Below are positions 40,940-54,000 of a stretch of DNA of 64,000 nucleotides, piece after piece; within the stretch, counting starts at the first letter, position 1; the number at the start of each line of letters is the position of its first letter. A model generated the notes under the pieces. The model was not told the DNA's origin. It did no database searches and was given only the letters and a program-made list of their open reading frames with translations. The DNA lies in the NCBI GenBank assembly GCA_922989275.2, contig OV277866.1, positions 74,436,328-74,500,327 on the forward strand, given 5' to 3'. Source of the DNA: Gari tellinella. Taxonomy: Eukaryota > Mollusca > Bivalvia > Cardiida > Psammobiidae. A program made the position numbers and the translations under genes.

Positions 40940-41502
40940 TAATAGAGGGGTTATACTGTACATGTATTTTTCAGCTAAGGAGTGGACAAAAAGAACCTGA
41001 GTAAGTAACTCATCAACTTTCCAAAGAATATTCAAAATTCTAACATGGTGTATAAATTCATCTTTATAGACAAAGAACAAATTCCCCATAGTATATCATG
41101 TGATAAACTATGTCGAATCTTGTCCTTAATAGGGAGCATTCTGCTTTAAAATTAGACTGCATTAAGCTACCATTTGCTAGGTTATAGGAAATATTTCTTA
41201 CACAGAATATTTATGATTGATTTGTATAAACTGGAAAGTTTTATTTTCTTTTGTGCAAGAATAAATGAAAGGCACGAAAAGGTGCACTTATGGAGAAATG
41301 GGTTAAGTTTACAAATCTGCATGTGTAACCCTTTCACCCATAACTCAAGAGAGAGGGTTTAAACTACCATCTACTAGAATATAAGAAATATTTCTTATGC
41401 AGCATATCTATGCTTGTTTTCTATACTTTTGAACTATTTACTTTTGTGCAAGAATAATGAAAGGCATAAAAAGGTGTACTAATGGAGTAATGCATTAATT
41501 AA

Positions 41503-41745
41503 CCCTTTGAACCCTAGTCCCGCATATAGGCGTCCTTTTCAAACAGTGTACATGTAAATAGTACACTTGTCCTATGCAAACAGTGAAGACCCAGATCAGA
41601 GGGCTCCGAAAGGAGCCCTCTGATCAGGGTCTTCACTGTTTGTCATAATGCCAAACATTGACAAAAACAACCCTTAAACGTCAGAAATGGACTAGACAAA
41701 AATGGAAACTGGAATTGTCCATTTAAAGTTTCAGGGAGGAAAGAG
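41503..41745. mobile_element. TTAA-flanked MITE, family B (recent copy)
   Basis: 243 bp between TTAA at 41499-41502 and 41746-41749. By eye it differs from 58213-58455 at three positions. Confidence 0.88.
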
Positions 41746-41858
41746 TTAACATGTTGACTAGTTTAAACAACACTGTCTAAAGGTATGGCAAATATTGGGC
41801 AATCTCACTATTGGCTTTGTTACTTGGTAAGCTTGTCAGTTATCATCTTCCGATACAT

Positions 41859-42018
41859 TTATGAGATGCACACTTTGAGATGAACATCAGGGAAGACAAT
41901 GAAGCTGTATGTCAAAGACTTGATGGTGATTGGAGCTGTAGTCTTCACTGGTCGCAGGAGGTTAGGCAGAGTTGAGTCATCAACCATCTTCAGACGTTTA
42001 CCATTCAAAAGTACTGTT
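41859..42018 (-). CDS. HPSE-like: Gene B exon 10 and stop
   Basis: Acceptor TTTTTACAG|A, then [18 protein letters not shown] and SLTYSFIVFPDVHLKVCIS, stop TAA at 41859-41861. It is 160 nt, identical in length to exon 10 of gene A. I see no clear nearby AATAAA; a family B MITE starts about 110 bp downstream. Confidence 0.92.
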
Positions 42019-45000
42019 CTGTAAAAATAAATCACTGCTACTATGTATTGTCATTCAAACACATTGTAACAAATATTAAATACCACTGCCTCGCAGTATG
42101 TTTAACCCTAAATGCAAACACTTTCCAAAACAGTACCTAAATGCAACACTAGGCTAGTGTTTCACCCCTGAAATTTTTAATAGACAATTCCAATTTCAAA
42201 ATATGTCTAGACCATTATTGACTACTTAGGGGTGATTTTAACAATATATTTCAAAATGACCAACAGTGTCCTCTGATCAGGGTCTACACTGTGTGCATGG
42301 GACAGGTGTAATCCTCACAGGCACACTGTTTGTAAATGACCTTTATACTCATCGCTAGAGTTGAATGTGTTAAGGTCATCATACTGTGATGCAACATTGC
42401 TGTACACATTGAGGTGCATAAGAATATGAAGCTGTATGACCCTAGCTGCAGTACTACTAAAGTTAACAACTGAACTCAACAGAAACAAGAGGGCCATGGC
42501 CCTAAATTCGCTCACCTGAGGACATTGAAGTTTGTACCTAAGTTGACTGGGCAAGACAACATTTTAATATAGCTATAAATGGAGTTATCTTCCGGACAAG
42601 AAAACATGACAAAAGTGAATTTTGTTGCCAAGCTTATGACCCTTATCCATGACACATCCTCTTATCAAGCTATTTCCATTTCCGGTAAATGATAATTATT
42701 TCACTAGCGTCAGCAGAACTGGAGTTATTTTCCTGACAATAAAATATGACAAAGGGGAAAACAAAATATTGCTGCCCTTATGCATGGCATTTTCTCTCAT
42801 CAGTTTCTTTCCATACATAAAATTTCATTACAATAGCATCAGTAGAATTGGAGTTGTCTTCTTGACAAGAAAATATGACAAAGGGAAATAACTAAAAAAA
42901 ACAATGATGTCAGAGTTATGGCCTTTGCAAATGGCACTTCCTCTCATTAGGCTCTTTCCAAATAGGCAATTTCATTTTACCCATTACCCCATAGCCTGTT
43001 TCTAGTTTTGAAAATAGGTGGCCACCTAAAGCAGGTTGAAAGTAAAGCAGAATGGGTCTTAATGCACACTTTGCTTTACTTTCAAACTGCTTTAAGGTAC
43101 CATCTACTAGGATATAGAAACTTATTTCACATCTTACATTTTCATGACTGTTTAACCCTTTCCCCCATAGAAGCGCCTTTTAGCGCATTCAGTTTATTCT
43201 TGCTCTGAAGAAAATAGTTCCAATTTATACATTCATAAATATGTATAATACAAAATATTTTCTATATTCTAGCAGATGATAGCTTAAAGCAGGCTGAAAG
43301 TAAAGCAGAATGCACTTAAAGCGCATTCTGCTTTACTTTCAACCTGTTTTAAGTGGACACCTACATTCAATACTAGAGATATGCTATGGGGGAAAGGGTT
43401 AAAGGGGAATTATTTTCTTAAGTGGAGGAATAAATCAAAGGCCTAAAAATGCACATTTATGGGGTAATGGGTTAACAAACGTCAGTATTTATTGGGGAAA
43501 AGGGTTGAATCCTGGACAAGAAAAAATGACAAGACATGCAGATAACTGTGACAAAACCAATATTAAACATATGTATAAATATGGCATAAGACATAATTAC
43601 ATAACTGTCAGTGGATCACTTCCAGATCCTGTTTCTCTAAGTATGAAGCAGACTGAACCATTTCTAAACTTTAGCAGACAACATGTTCAGTTCTGTTGGC
43701 CTGATCACTGAGGTCAACTATTATGCAAGAGTACTGTAGCATTAGAAGCACTGCTGCTGGTGGCTTACCCTTACCAGACTGAAATGATGTCTGCTAAATA
43801 CCTTCTGTGTGTAAAAAATGTACATTTTTTTTTTTTAGAAAATGTTAAGTTGGTAAATGAGTGGCAAATAGTTTGGATCCAGATTAGATGCAGCATTATG
43901 TTGCATCTGATCTGGATCCAAACTGTTTGCAAATATTGGTTATTTGCCCATAGTATATTAAGGGTAACTCAGGTAAATACAGTTCTGCCTAAATCAAAAA
44001 TACTGTAAAACCTGCCTAGAGCAGCACTTAAACTGTGCAGGGTGGTGTCAAATGTGACCCTAGGGATTTCATTTTAACAAACTATAGAGGGATCCACCAG
44101 GAGATTCTACTGTACAAATATCAAAGCTTAGGGCCTAGTAGTTTTGGGCAAGAAGATTTTTTAAAGAGTTTTGCTTTTTTGCTTTTTCAAGCAGAGTTTG
44201 TGCTTTTTTTCCTTTTTTTTGAACAACTTCTGTAGAGAAGCATCCAAGGAACATCATGAGCAGTTTGAACTCTCCCTACAATCGGCGGGTTTCAGAGGAG
44301 ATGTCGTTTGAAGTAAATGTGAACGGACAGACGGACAGACGTACTACGGACGGTGAGCGGTCACAATAGCTCGCCTTGAGCCTTTTGCTCAGGTGAGCTA
44401 AAAATCTACAGAGGTCATGGTCAAAGATCAAGGTCATCAAACTGCAATGCAACTTGCTGTACTCACTGAGGCGCATAGTCATGTGAAGTTGTGTGGTCCT
44501 ATATAGAAATATAACTACTTATGCAAAAACTTAACTTTGGCTTGTACGGACATACATTCATACGTACATACAGATGGGCCTGTGGATAAGGGTAACCCTA
44601 TATGCTCCGCACCACTCCGTGAAACAGGGCATTAAACTACAGACAGCATTAGCAAAACTGAAATCATTATAAGAATGAAAAATAGTTGATCTAAATGGAA
44701 AATTAACTCATTATCCCATAGCCTGGTTCTATTTTTTTAAAACAGGTGACCACTTAAAGCAGGTTGAAAGTAAAGCAGAATGTGCCTAAGGCACATTCTG
44801 CTTTACTATCAGCCTACTTTAAGCTACTATCTGCTAGAATATAGAAACTATTTATTGTAGTACATATTCATGACTGCATAAATTGGGAGTATTTTCTTCA
44901 GTGAAGGAATAAATTAAAGGCATAAAAAGGTGTATTTATGGGGTAATGGGTTAATAGTACAGTCAATCTTGTATTGCACACAATCAATGCTTCATAAGAC

Positions 45001-48000
45001 ATGTGACAGCCTGTCAATTTCACTTCGGATATCAGGTACTTACTTGGCGTCGAGACTGCCATGGTTTGGTTCCATACTGTACACATGGACAGGCTCTTGT
45101 GTATTGAAGTCAGAGAATGTAAGATTTCTGTCTGTATCATACAGATTCATCACGTAGATGACTACACTGCCACTACTGTAGCCAGATCTGAACATGCAAG
45201 AACAGAGTCACCAATCAGATTACAGTCAAACATGTTTCGGACATTAACTCATTCACCCCTGAAACTTCTAATAGACTATTCCAATTTCAAAATAAGTCTA
45301 GCCCATTTTTAACTATTTAGGGTAGATTTTAACAATGTACATGTATTTCAAAATGACAAACAGTGTATACCCTGATCAGAGGACGGAACCCTCTAATCAG
45401 GGTATACACTGTTTGCATTGGACAAGTATAACCTTTATAGGTACACTGTTGGTATATGACAAATATACTCGTTGCTAGGGTTGAATGTGTTAACCCTTTA
45501 CTCTATAGATACACATTTTAACACATTTCGTTTATTCCTCTACTGAAAAAATAGTTCCAATTTATACAGTCATAAATATCTACCATAAGAAATATTTTCT
45601 ATATTCTTGGAGATGTTCTTAATTAAGGAGCATTTTGCTTTACATTCAACCTGCTTTAAGTAGAAACCTGTTTTCAAAACTAGAAACAGATTATTGGGTA
45701 ACTGGTTAACTCAAGGCAGAATGAATTACATCTTTGGCAGCTAAATGCAGGACCAAAGTTATTAACTTTACTTTTGTTTTGCTTTAAGTAGTCATTAGAC
45801 ACCACAATGCCACTAAATAAAGATAAAGGTAGAGGTGTGGGTTTATAAAGTCTTAAATTTATGTCATATTCTGCTGACTTTTATATTTACCTCCCCAATC
45901 ATCGAGTCACAAGTCGGCCATTTACATACGGCCCAAGTTACAGCCATGGCACGTTGACTTCTTTCCCTATCAGGTACCCGTTTCATTCACCAATTAAACA
46001 CTTTAAAACTTTCTGCTTTATTTAAAATCTGTATAAAACTATTGAATTTTGCCCATAGGCCTTCTATTAAGTGGACGTTTATTACAAGACTTATAGTGAG
46101 TACCTGCTAGTTGATGTACAGTGGGCGTAGGCTCGCACTTTGCCTGTGTTGCTAGGTGACAGAACCTGGAGCACTTTACTACCTATCAGCAGCTTATACA
46201 GCAGGGTCAGCCAGTAATCCTGAAAATATAATACAAACTACGACTTGAAAGAAGACATATCATCAGTCATTAATACAGGTGACTGCTCAATGCAGGACAT
46301 AAGTAATGCAGAAAGCTCCTTTAGGAGCTTTCTGCTTTACTTATGTCCTGCATTAAGTGGTCACCTGTGTTTAGAGAGAGTTTTGTGCTTCTCCAAAGAA
46401 TGGCAACAACATTTAACTGTAACCATCAAGGACAAGGACTAATGAAATGAAACCTGCATCATAAACAATTTGATTAATTAACCTGTTACTCCATAAATAC
46501 AACTTTTTACACACTTAATTTATTCTTCCAATGAAGAAAATAATTCACATTTATACAGTCATGAATATGCAGCACAAGAAATATTTTCTTTTTTCTGGCA
46601 GATTGTAGCTTAAGGTGGTTTGACAGCGGGCGGCCCGCATCTCGAGTTCCGGAAATGCTGATGACTTTCACCTGATCTTTGCGGCACATGCTTATAGTAG
46701 AAAATTTAGATAAAGACAAGACTGCGCGTTCAATAAATGCTTATGCCCCCGGTGGCAACCCTGACAGTATATTTTGAATTTTTTCTAAGTCCAAATTAGG
46801 TCACGGTCAAGGTCAAAATCAAGGTTGGGTGATATTGGTGGATAGGGAATGGTCCAAGGCAACAACTGTATAAGTATCCAAGCATTGGAGTAAGCGGTCT
46901 TGATGCTAGACGAAACAGTAAAATCTAGTTAACCAAGAAATAGCCCACTCAAAATATTCTAAGTCCAAATGAGGTCAAGGTCAAGGTCAAAATCAAGGTT
47001 GGGTATAATTGGTGGCTAGGGAATGGTCCAAGGCAACAACTGTATAAGTATCCAAGCATTTGAATAAGTGGTGTTGTTGCTAGACGAAACGGTAAAATCT
47101 ACTTAACCTGGTTACGGACGGACGGACGTTCTTACGCTACGATACTTATGTGGCTATTTTCTATTGTTTTCTCTTGCGTGGCTAGCCACATAAGAGACAA
47201 TTTCTTTTTGCTCTAACTTGGAATAGAATGATCTGGAGGCTAACCCTACCCCTAACCCTATGTCCCACAACTGGCCAGGTTTATGTCACAAGATATGGCC
47301 AGGTTAATGTCATAGGAGACGGCCAGGTTAATGTTTTTCTATTATGGGGCTAAGAATTTTAGCCACATAAGTATCCTAGCGTAGGCACGGACGGACAGGA
47401 CGATTACTATATGCTCCCGCATCTGTCAATGCCGGGGGCATAAAAAGTTTGATCTGCTTCAGTGTCTTCTCTGTTAGGGCAGTTGGTACGGTGATTGACT
47501 TGCAATCCAAAGGTTCCAGGTTCTATTCTCACACGCTTCAAAACTTTTTTGTTAAACCAATTGTCCGATTTTAGTGACTAGTCAATTCCCAAACGCAGTG
47601 ATCAAAGGACAGGCTATGTTTAGTCATAATGAATAGTATCAGATGCAAGTATAGTCAAGTGACAGCTAAATTTGTGAGGATTTATAGCCTATATGACAGA
47701 TGGCAGCTTAACACAGGACAAAGTTAATGCTAAAAGATAGATCCTATAGGAGCTTTTATGCATTACTTTTGATATGCATTAAGCAGTCACTTGCCTTTAA
47801 AGATCTACAGGCTACCATATTCAATGGTCCCTTATTACAGGTTTGACTTATGGTATTATTTAGAGCTGACGGCATTTTAAAGTTGAACTCAAGGGAGGTT
47901 AACCGTTTTGTGTTAACATTTTGTCAGAATTTCAAGAAATCATGTATAAATTGTACATTCTACTGTAGATTTTCTTTAAATTTTTGTGATTAGTAGAATT

Positions 48001-51000
48001 AAGTTATATCTATCAAATAAGAGTAAAATTAGTGTATGTTAAACAGCTAGATTTTTTGTAATTTGAGATTTTCAGAATTTGACTTTTTTAAAATATTGAT
48101 ATTTCCAGAAAATATGTCATGAAATACTTTTGTTTGCCGAATATCTTATAGTCTATGTACAGTTTACTTGAATGTACAGAAATTATTGAGTTTTATCATT
48201 TTATAAAGAAAATATTCCTGTTTATTAAAAAATGAACTTTTTTCTACAAAAGGTCCTGTCAGAAAACAAGAGCCCCATGGGGCATAATTCGCTCACCTGA
48301 GAATAGCTGAAAAAATGGAGATATTGATTTATGTCCAGGACTGACCTAGATATGCAACAGACCGGAACAATATTAACAAAATATGTAAAGTATATTTAAA
48401 AGTGTCACCATACAGAATATAAAAGCTCTGGCCATATTAGAGTAAGAGAAGTTTCTCTATATAACTCTATGTAAAACTGTGACCCCCGGGGTGGGGCCAA
48501 TTTTGACCCCAGGGGCATAATTTGAACAAACTTGATAGAGGACCTGTAGGCGATGATATCTGCCCAATATCTAAGCTCTGGCCCTTGTAGTTTTAGACAA
48601 GAAGATTTTTTAAGTTTTCATTGAAAAAAATCTATTTTTAGCTCCTGTGAACTAGTTATACAACGGACCAGAACCATTTGTACAATTTTGGTATAGGACA
48701 TCTAGAAGTGTCACTATGCCAAATATCAAAGCTCTGGCCATATTAGTTTCAGAGAAGAAGACGTTTGAAAATTTCACTATATAACTCTATGTAAAACTGT
48801 GACCCCCGGGGCGGGCCAATTTTGACCCCAGGGCATAATTTGAACAAACTTGATAGAGGACCTGTAGGCAATTCTATGTGCCAAATATCTAAGCTCTGGC
48901 CCTTGTAGTTTCAGACATGAAGATTTTTAAAGTTTTCATTGAAAAAATCTATTTTTAGCTCCTGTGACCTAGTTATGCAACAGACCAAAACTATTTGAAC
49001 ACTTTTGGTAAAGGACATCTAGAAGTGTCACCATGCCAAATATCAAAGCTCTGGCCACATTGGTTTCAGAGAAAAAGACGTTTGAAAAGTTCACTATACA
49101 ACTCTTTGTAAAACTGTGACCCCCGGGGCGGGGCCAATTTTGACCCTAGGGGCATAATTTGAACAAACTTGATAGAGGACCTGTAGATGATGCTATGTGC
49201 CAAATATATAAGCTCTGGCCCTTGTAGTTTTTGACAAGAAGATTTTTTAAGATTTCCTTATTTTTTCACTTTGGTTGCCATGGCAACCTGAGTTCTGCAT
49301 TGTTTTTAATTCTTTCAACAAATTTGAAAGAGCTTGACCCAAGGGACATTTCTGTAAAGTTTGGTTGAATTCTGGCAAGTGGTATAGGAGGAGATGTCAT
49401 TTGAAGCAATTGTTAACGATGACGCACGACGACGGACACAGGGCCATCCCAATAGTTCACCTTGAGCCTTTGGCTCAGGTGAGCTAAAAACGGCACTGTA
49501 ACTTTTGTTTATTTTAACGATTTTTCACTCTCCATAATGGTATATTTCAATTTAATCAAGGTTTCAAAGAATTCTGACACAGAATGAGCTGACCTGCGAA
49601 CCACCTTAAAGCAGGCCTTATGGAACATTCTTCTTTTCTTTTAACCTGCTTTAAGTAGTCACCTGTCTTAATATTAGAATATGGCTATGGGGTAACAGCT
49701 AAATAGAACAAGAGGGCCAGAATGGCCCTTGATCGCTCACCTGTCCATGGTGACACTAGGATGGGTCACTTGATTTCAGAAAAGAAGATTTGTAAAAGGT
49801 GACACCAAGGGCGGGGCAAAATTTGAACAACTTTGATAGAGGACCTGTAGATGATGTTATGTGCAAAATATCTAAACTCAGTGTACTATGGTTTCAGACA
49901 AGAAGTATTTTGAAGTTTTCATTGAAAAAATCTATTTTTAGCTCCTGTGACCCAGATATGCAACAGACCAGAACCAATTCAACAATATATGTGAAGGACC
50001 TCTAGAAGTTACACCATGCCAAGTATCAAAGCTCTGACCATATTGGTTTCTGAGTAAAAGATGTTTGAACATTTCACTATGTAACTCTATGTAAAACGGT
50101 GACCCCCGGGGTGGGGCCAATTTTGACCCCAGGGGTAAAATTTGAACAGTTTTGATAGATAGAGGACCTGTAGACGATGCTATGTGCAAAATATCTAAAC
50201 TCAGTGTACTATGGTTTCAGACAAGAAGCTTTTTGAAGTTTACTTTGAAAAAAATCTATTTTTAGCTCCGGTGACCCAGATATGCAACAGACCGAAACCA
50301 ATTCAACAATATATGTGAAGGACTTCTAGAAGTTATACCATGCCAAATATCAACGCTCTGGTCATATTGGTTTCAGAGAAAAAGATGTTTGAACATTTCA
50401 CTATATAACTCTATGTAAAACTGTGACCCCCGGGGTGGGGCCAATTTTGACCCCAGGGACAAAATTTGAACAACTTTGATAGAGGACCTGTAGACAATGC
50501 TATGTTCAAAATATCTAAGCTTAGTGTACTATGGTTTCAGACAAGAAGATTTTTTAAGTTCTCATTGAAAAAATCTATTTTTAGCTCTTGTGACCTAGAT
50601 ATACAACAGACCGGAACCAATTCAACAATATATGTCAAGTACCTCTAGAAGTTATACCATGCCAAATATCAAAGCTCTGGTCATATTGGTTTCAGAGAAA
50701 AAGATGTTTGAACTTTTCACTATATAACTCTATGTAAAACAGTGACCCCCGGGGCGGGGTCAATTTTGACCCCAGGGGCAAAATTTGAACAAGTTTGATA
50801 GAGGACCTGTAGATGATGCTATGTGCCAAATATCTAAGCTCTGGCCCTTTTGGTTTTTGACAAGAAGATTTTTTAAGATTTCCTCATTTTTTCACTTTGG
50901 TTGCCATGGCAACCAGAGTTCTGCATTGTTTCAAATTCTTTGAACAACTTTGAAAGACCTTGACCCAATGAACATTCCTGTGAAGTTTGGTTGCAATCCA

Positions 51001-54000
51001 GCCAGTGGTTTTGGAGAAGAAGATGTTTGAAGAAATTGTTGACGCACAACGCACGACGCCGGACAAAGACCGACCACAAAAGCTCACCTTGAGCACTTTG
51101 TGCTCAGGTGAGCTAAAAACACACCTTGCACAGCTGTAAACATGTATTTACAAATTGTGTTAGATAGAAATGGCAGCTTAAAAAACAATTTTTAAGAGTG
51201 CCTTGAGCACAAAATCTGCCTGTCAAGGGACATGACTCAAACCTGTCTGATCTATTTAGGCAAAAAAACATTATATCAAATACTGGTACCAAGAAAATCA
51301 CACAACCATTCATATAACAAATAGTATCTGTCAAAATATTTAAGATTCCCAAAATTTTCAAAATCATGGAAAACGTATGGCTCTGATCTGAGTTTATACA
51401 GTTTGTAAAGGATGTATATACAGATTGTTTAAATCACAATAATTTTCAAAAAGGGATTGAACTCTAACATACTGTTCTAGGCTTTAGGGTGTCCCTGTCT
51501 ATTAGAGAGTTGACTCCTCCATAGAAGCTTTGTCTTATCAGTACATCCACGCCCCCTGAAGTTGTCACTCCCAGCTTATCTAACCACCTGAAAACATAGC
51601 ACAGAAATCCACAAGTATGAGATTTGGTTGGATTTATTTGATTTGATTTGCTATTATTTTACGTCGCTTTTAACCCTTACCCCTAAGAAGTGCCTTTTAC
51701 CGCTTTAAGTGTATTCCTCCACTGAAGAAAATAGTTCCAATTTATAAACATGTACCAAAATAAATATTTTCTATATCCTAGCAAGTGATAGCTTTAAGCA
51801 GGCCTTAAGGCCCATTCTTCTTTACTTGCAAAATATTTTTCTGATACATATTCCTTACTGTATAAAGTTGAACTTTTTTCTTTCAAGGCAGGAATATATT
51901 AAAAGCGTAAAAAGTCGTATTTATGGGGTAATGTGTTAACGGCTGTAGATATCACTTACATAAAGTTAGCCCGATAGGTGAGTGAGGCTGCTTCATGCAG
52001 TGCACCAACTGCAGAGCTCGTCTCTCCAATCCACAGCTGGGCCGACGAACCAGCATCTCTGATCAGTTTGAGCCCTGTGGCCACTTCCTGGATGAAAGTG
52101 TTTAGCACATTTGGGTCTGTGTACATTTCTACAGTTGCAGACTTGTTACCTAAATAGTACCTGAAATATTCAACAATACAGTTAAACAAGAATATCCCAA
52201 CGATGGATGCTCCCCACAAAGAACAAGCGGGCCTGAAGGCCCTGATATCGCTCACCTGTTGGTCTGAAGCCTGATAGTTTTACCTTTCTGTTGCACATAT
52301 TTTAATCTAAATCCATTCAAACTTGTAGTATAGCATGTAAACAATTTTGGAATACAACCTCATAATTCTAGTATAGTAGAGCATATCAAGGGCAGATAAC
52401 TATTGCCACAATGATTAGATTTCAACTTTAATTGCACTCTTTCGAGAACTTATAGCTATATACTTTGTGTGCAAGTATAACCAGAAACCATGGAAAACTG
52501 TAGTTGCAAAAGTGTAAACGTTGTTAGATATGGCATTTTCAGCAATTCAAGGGCAGATAACACTTGACCTATTGGTCCGATTGCAACCATAATCTCACTC
52601 ATTCGAACTCTTATGGTATTATACAATATGAGCAAGTTTGGAAAAGACTCGATGAAAATTGAGACCACTAGAGTGTAAACACCGTTAAATATGGCATTTT
52701 CAGCCATTCAAAGGTAGGTAACTCTCCATCAATTCGTACCATTACAACCATAATCAGACTCATCTGATCTCTTATGGTCATATACAATCTGAGCAAGTTT
52801 GAAAAAGATTGGATAAAAATTGTGGCCTCTAGAGTGTAAACACCCTTAAATATGGCATTTACAGCAATTCAAAGGTAGATAACTCTCGACCTATTAGTCT
52901 GATTTCAACCATAATCGAACTTAACCAACCTCTTACAGTTATATACAATCTGAGCAAGTTTGAAATAGATTGGATAAAAATTGTGGCCTCGTAGAGTGTA
53001 AACACTGTTAAATATGGCATTTTCAGCAATTCAAAGGTAGATAACTGCTGACCTATTCGTCTGATTTCAACCATAATCGAACTCATACGAACTGTTATGG
53101 TAGTATACAATCTGAGGAAGATTGAGAAAGATTGGATAAATATTGTGGCCTCTAGAGTGTAAACAGTAAAATTGTTGACGTTGAACGACTGATGACGGAC
53201 GCCGGACATTCAAGGATTGCAAACGCTCACCCTGAGCTAGATCAGGTGAGCTAAAAAGCCCAAGGTATAGCATGTTCAGTAGGTGAACACAGTATCAAGT
53301 TTCATCAACTTACGATGTAACATTCAGGAGATATGCTTCGGACAAAAATGAATTTATTATGAAAAAGGGAGGCAATTCAATATTTGGAGATGACAGAGTT
53401 ATAATTTTTTTGTGTACTACACTTCTTTTTGCCATCCTCTAACACAGTATCAAGGTTCAAGTTACAGTGCGGCAGAATTTTTTTTTTTTTTTTTAAATTA
53501 TGTAGAAAAAGGGAGATAATTCAATATTGGGAGATAACAGAGTTATGGTTCTTGAGTACAGCACTCCCTCTGTCATCTTGTATCACTGTATCAAGTTTCA
53601 TCAACTTACAATGTAATGCTCAGGAGATATGCTCCAGACAAAATTTGATTTTTTTTAAATAGAAAGGGGGAGATAATTAAATATTGGGAGATGACAGAGT
53701 CATGGTTCTTGTGTACTGCACCTCCTTATGTCATGACCTATCACTGTATGAAGTTCCATTAACTTACGGTGTAGCAGTCAAGAGATATACTCCGGACAAA
53801 ATTGTTTTGTAGTTTTAGAAAAAGGGAGATAATTCATTATTGGGAGATGACAGAGTGTTACCGTTCTTGTGTACTGCACTTCCTTTAGTCATCCTCTATC
53901 ACTGTTACAAGGTTCATCCACTTTCAGAGTAACCGTCCAGAGATATGCTCCGGACAAAATTGATTTTTTTATGAGAAAAAGGGAGATAATTCAAAATTGG

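Larger units (their letters stand above)
42486..44400. repeat. Pearl-like element broken by MITEs
   Basis: Left end CAAGAGGGCCATGGCCCT and TTCGCTCACCTGAGG; right end ACGGACAGACGTACTACGG and a GAGCCTTTTGCTCAGGTGAG hairpin. The middle holds the nested family A MITEs and a hairpin at 43872-43929. It occupies part of intron 9 of gene B. Confidence 0.7.
46614..49605. mobile_element. Element C1: TTAA-flanked TIR element with tRNA-like segment
   Basis: Termini GGTGGTTTGACAGC...CTGCGAACCACC lie between TTAA (46610-46613) and TTAA (49606-49609), a piggyBac-like target. It matches element C2 in reverse orientation. The extra ~1.9 kb in C1 is explained by two insertions, 46741-47443 and 48267-49486. 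No transposase is visible. It lies in intron 7 of gene B and splits a family A MITE (46479-49693). Confidence 0.85.
46483..49693. mobile_element. Family A MITE split by element C1
   Basis: Left part CTGTTACTCCATAAATACAA to GATTGTAGC, right part AGCAGGCCTTATGG to GGCTATGGGGTAACAG; C1 lies between at the internal TTAA. Confidence 0.75.
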
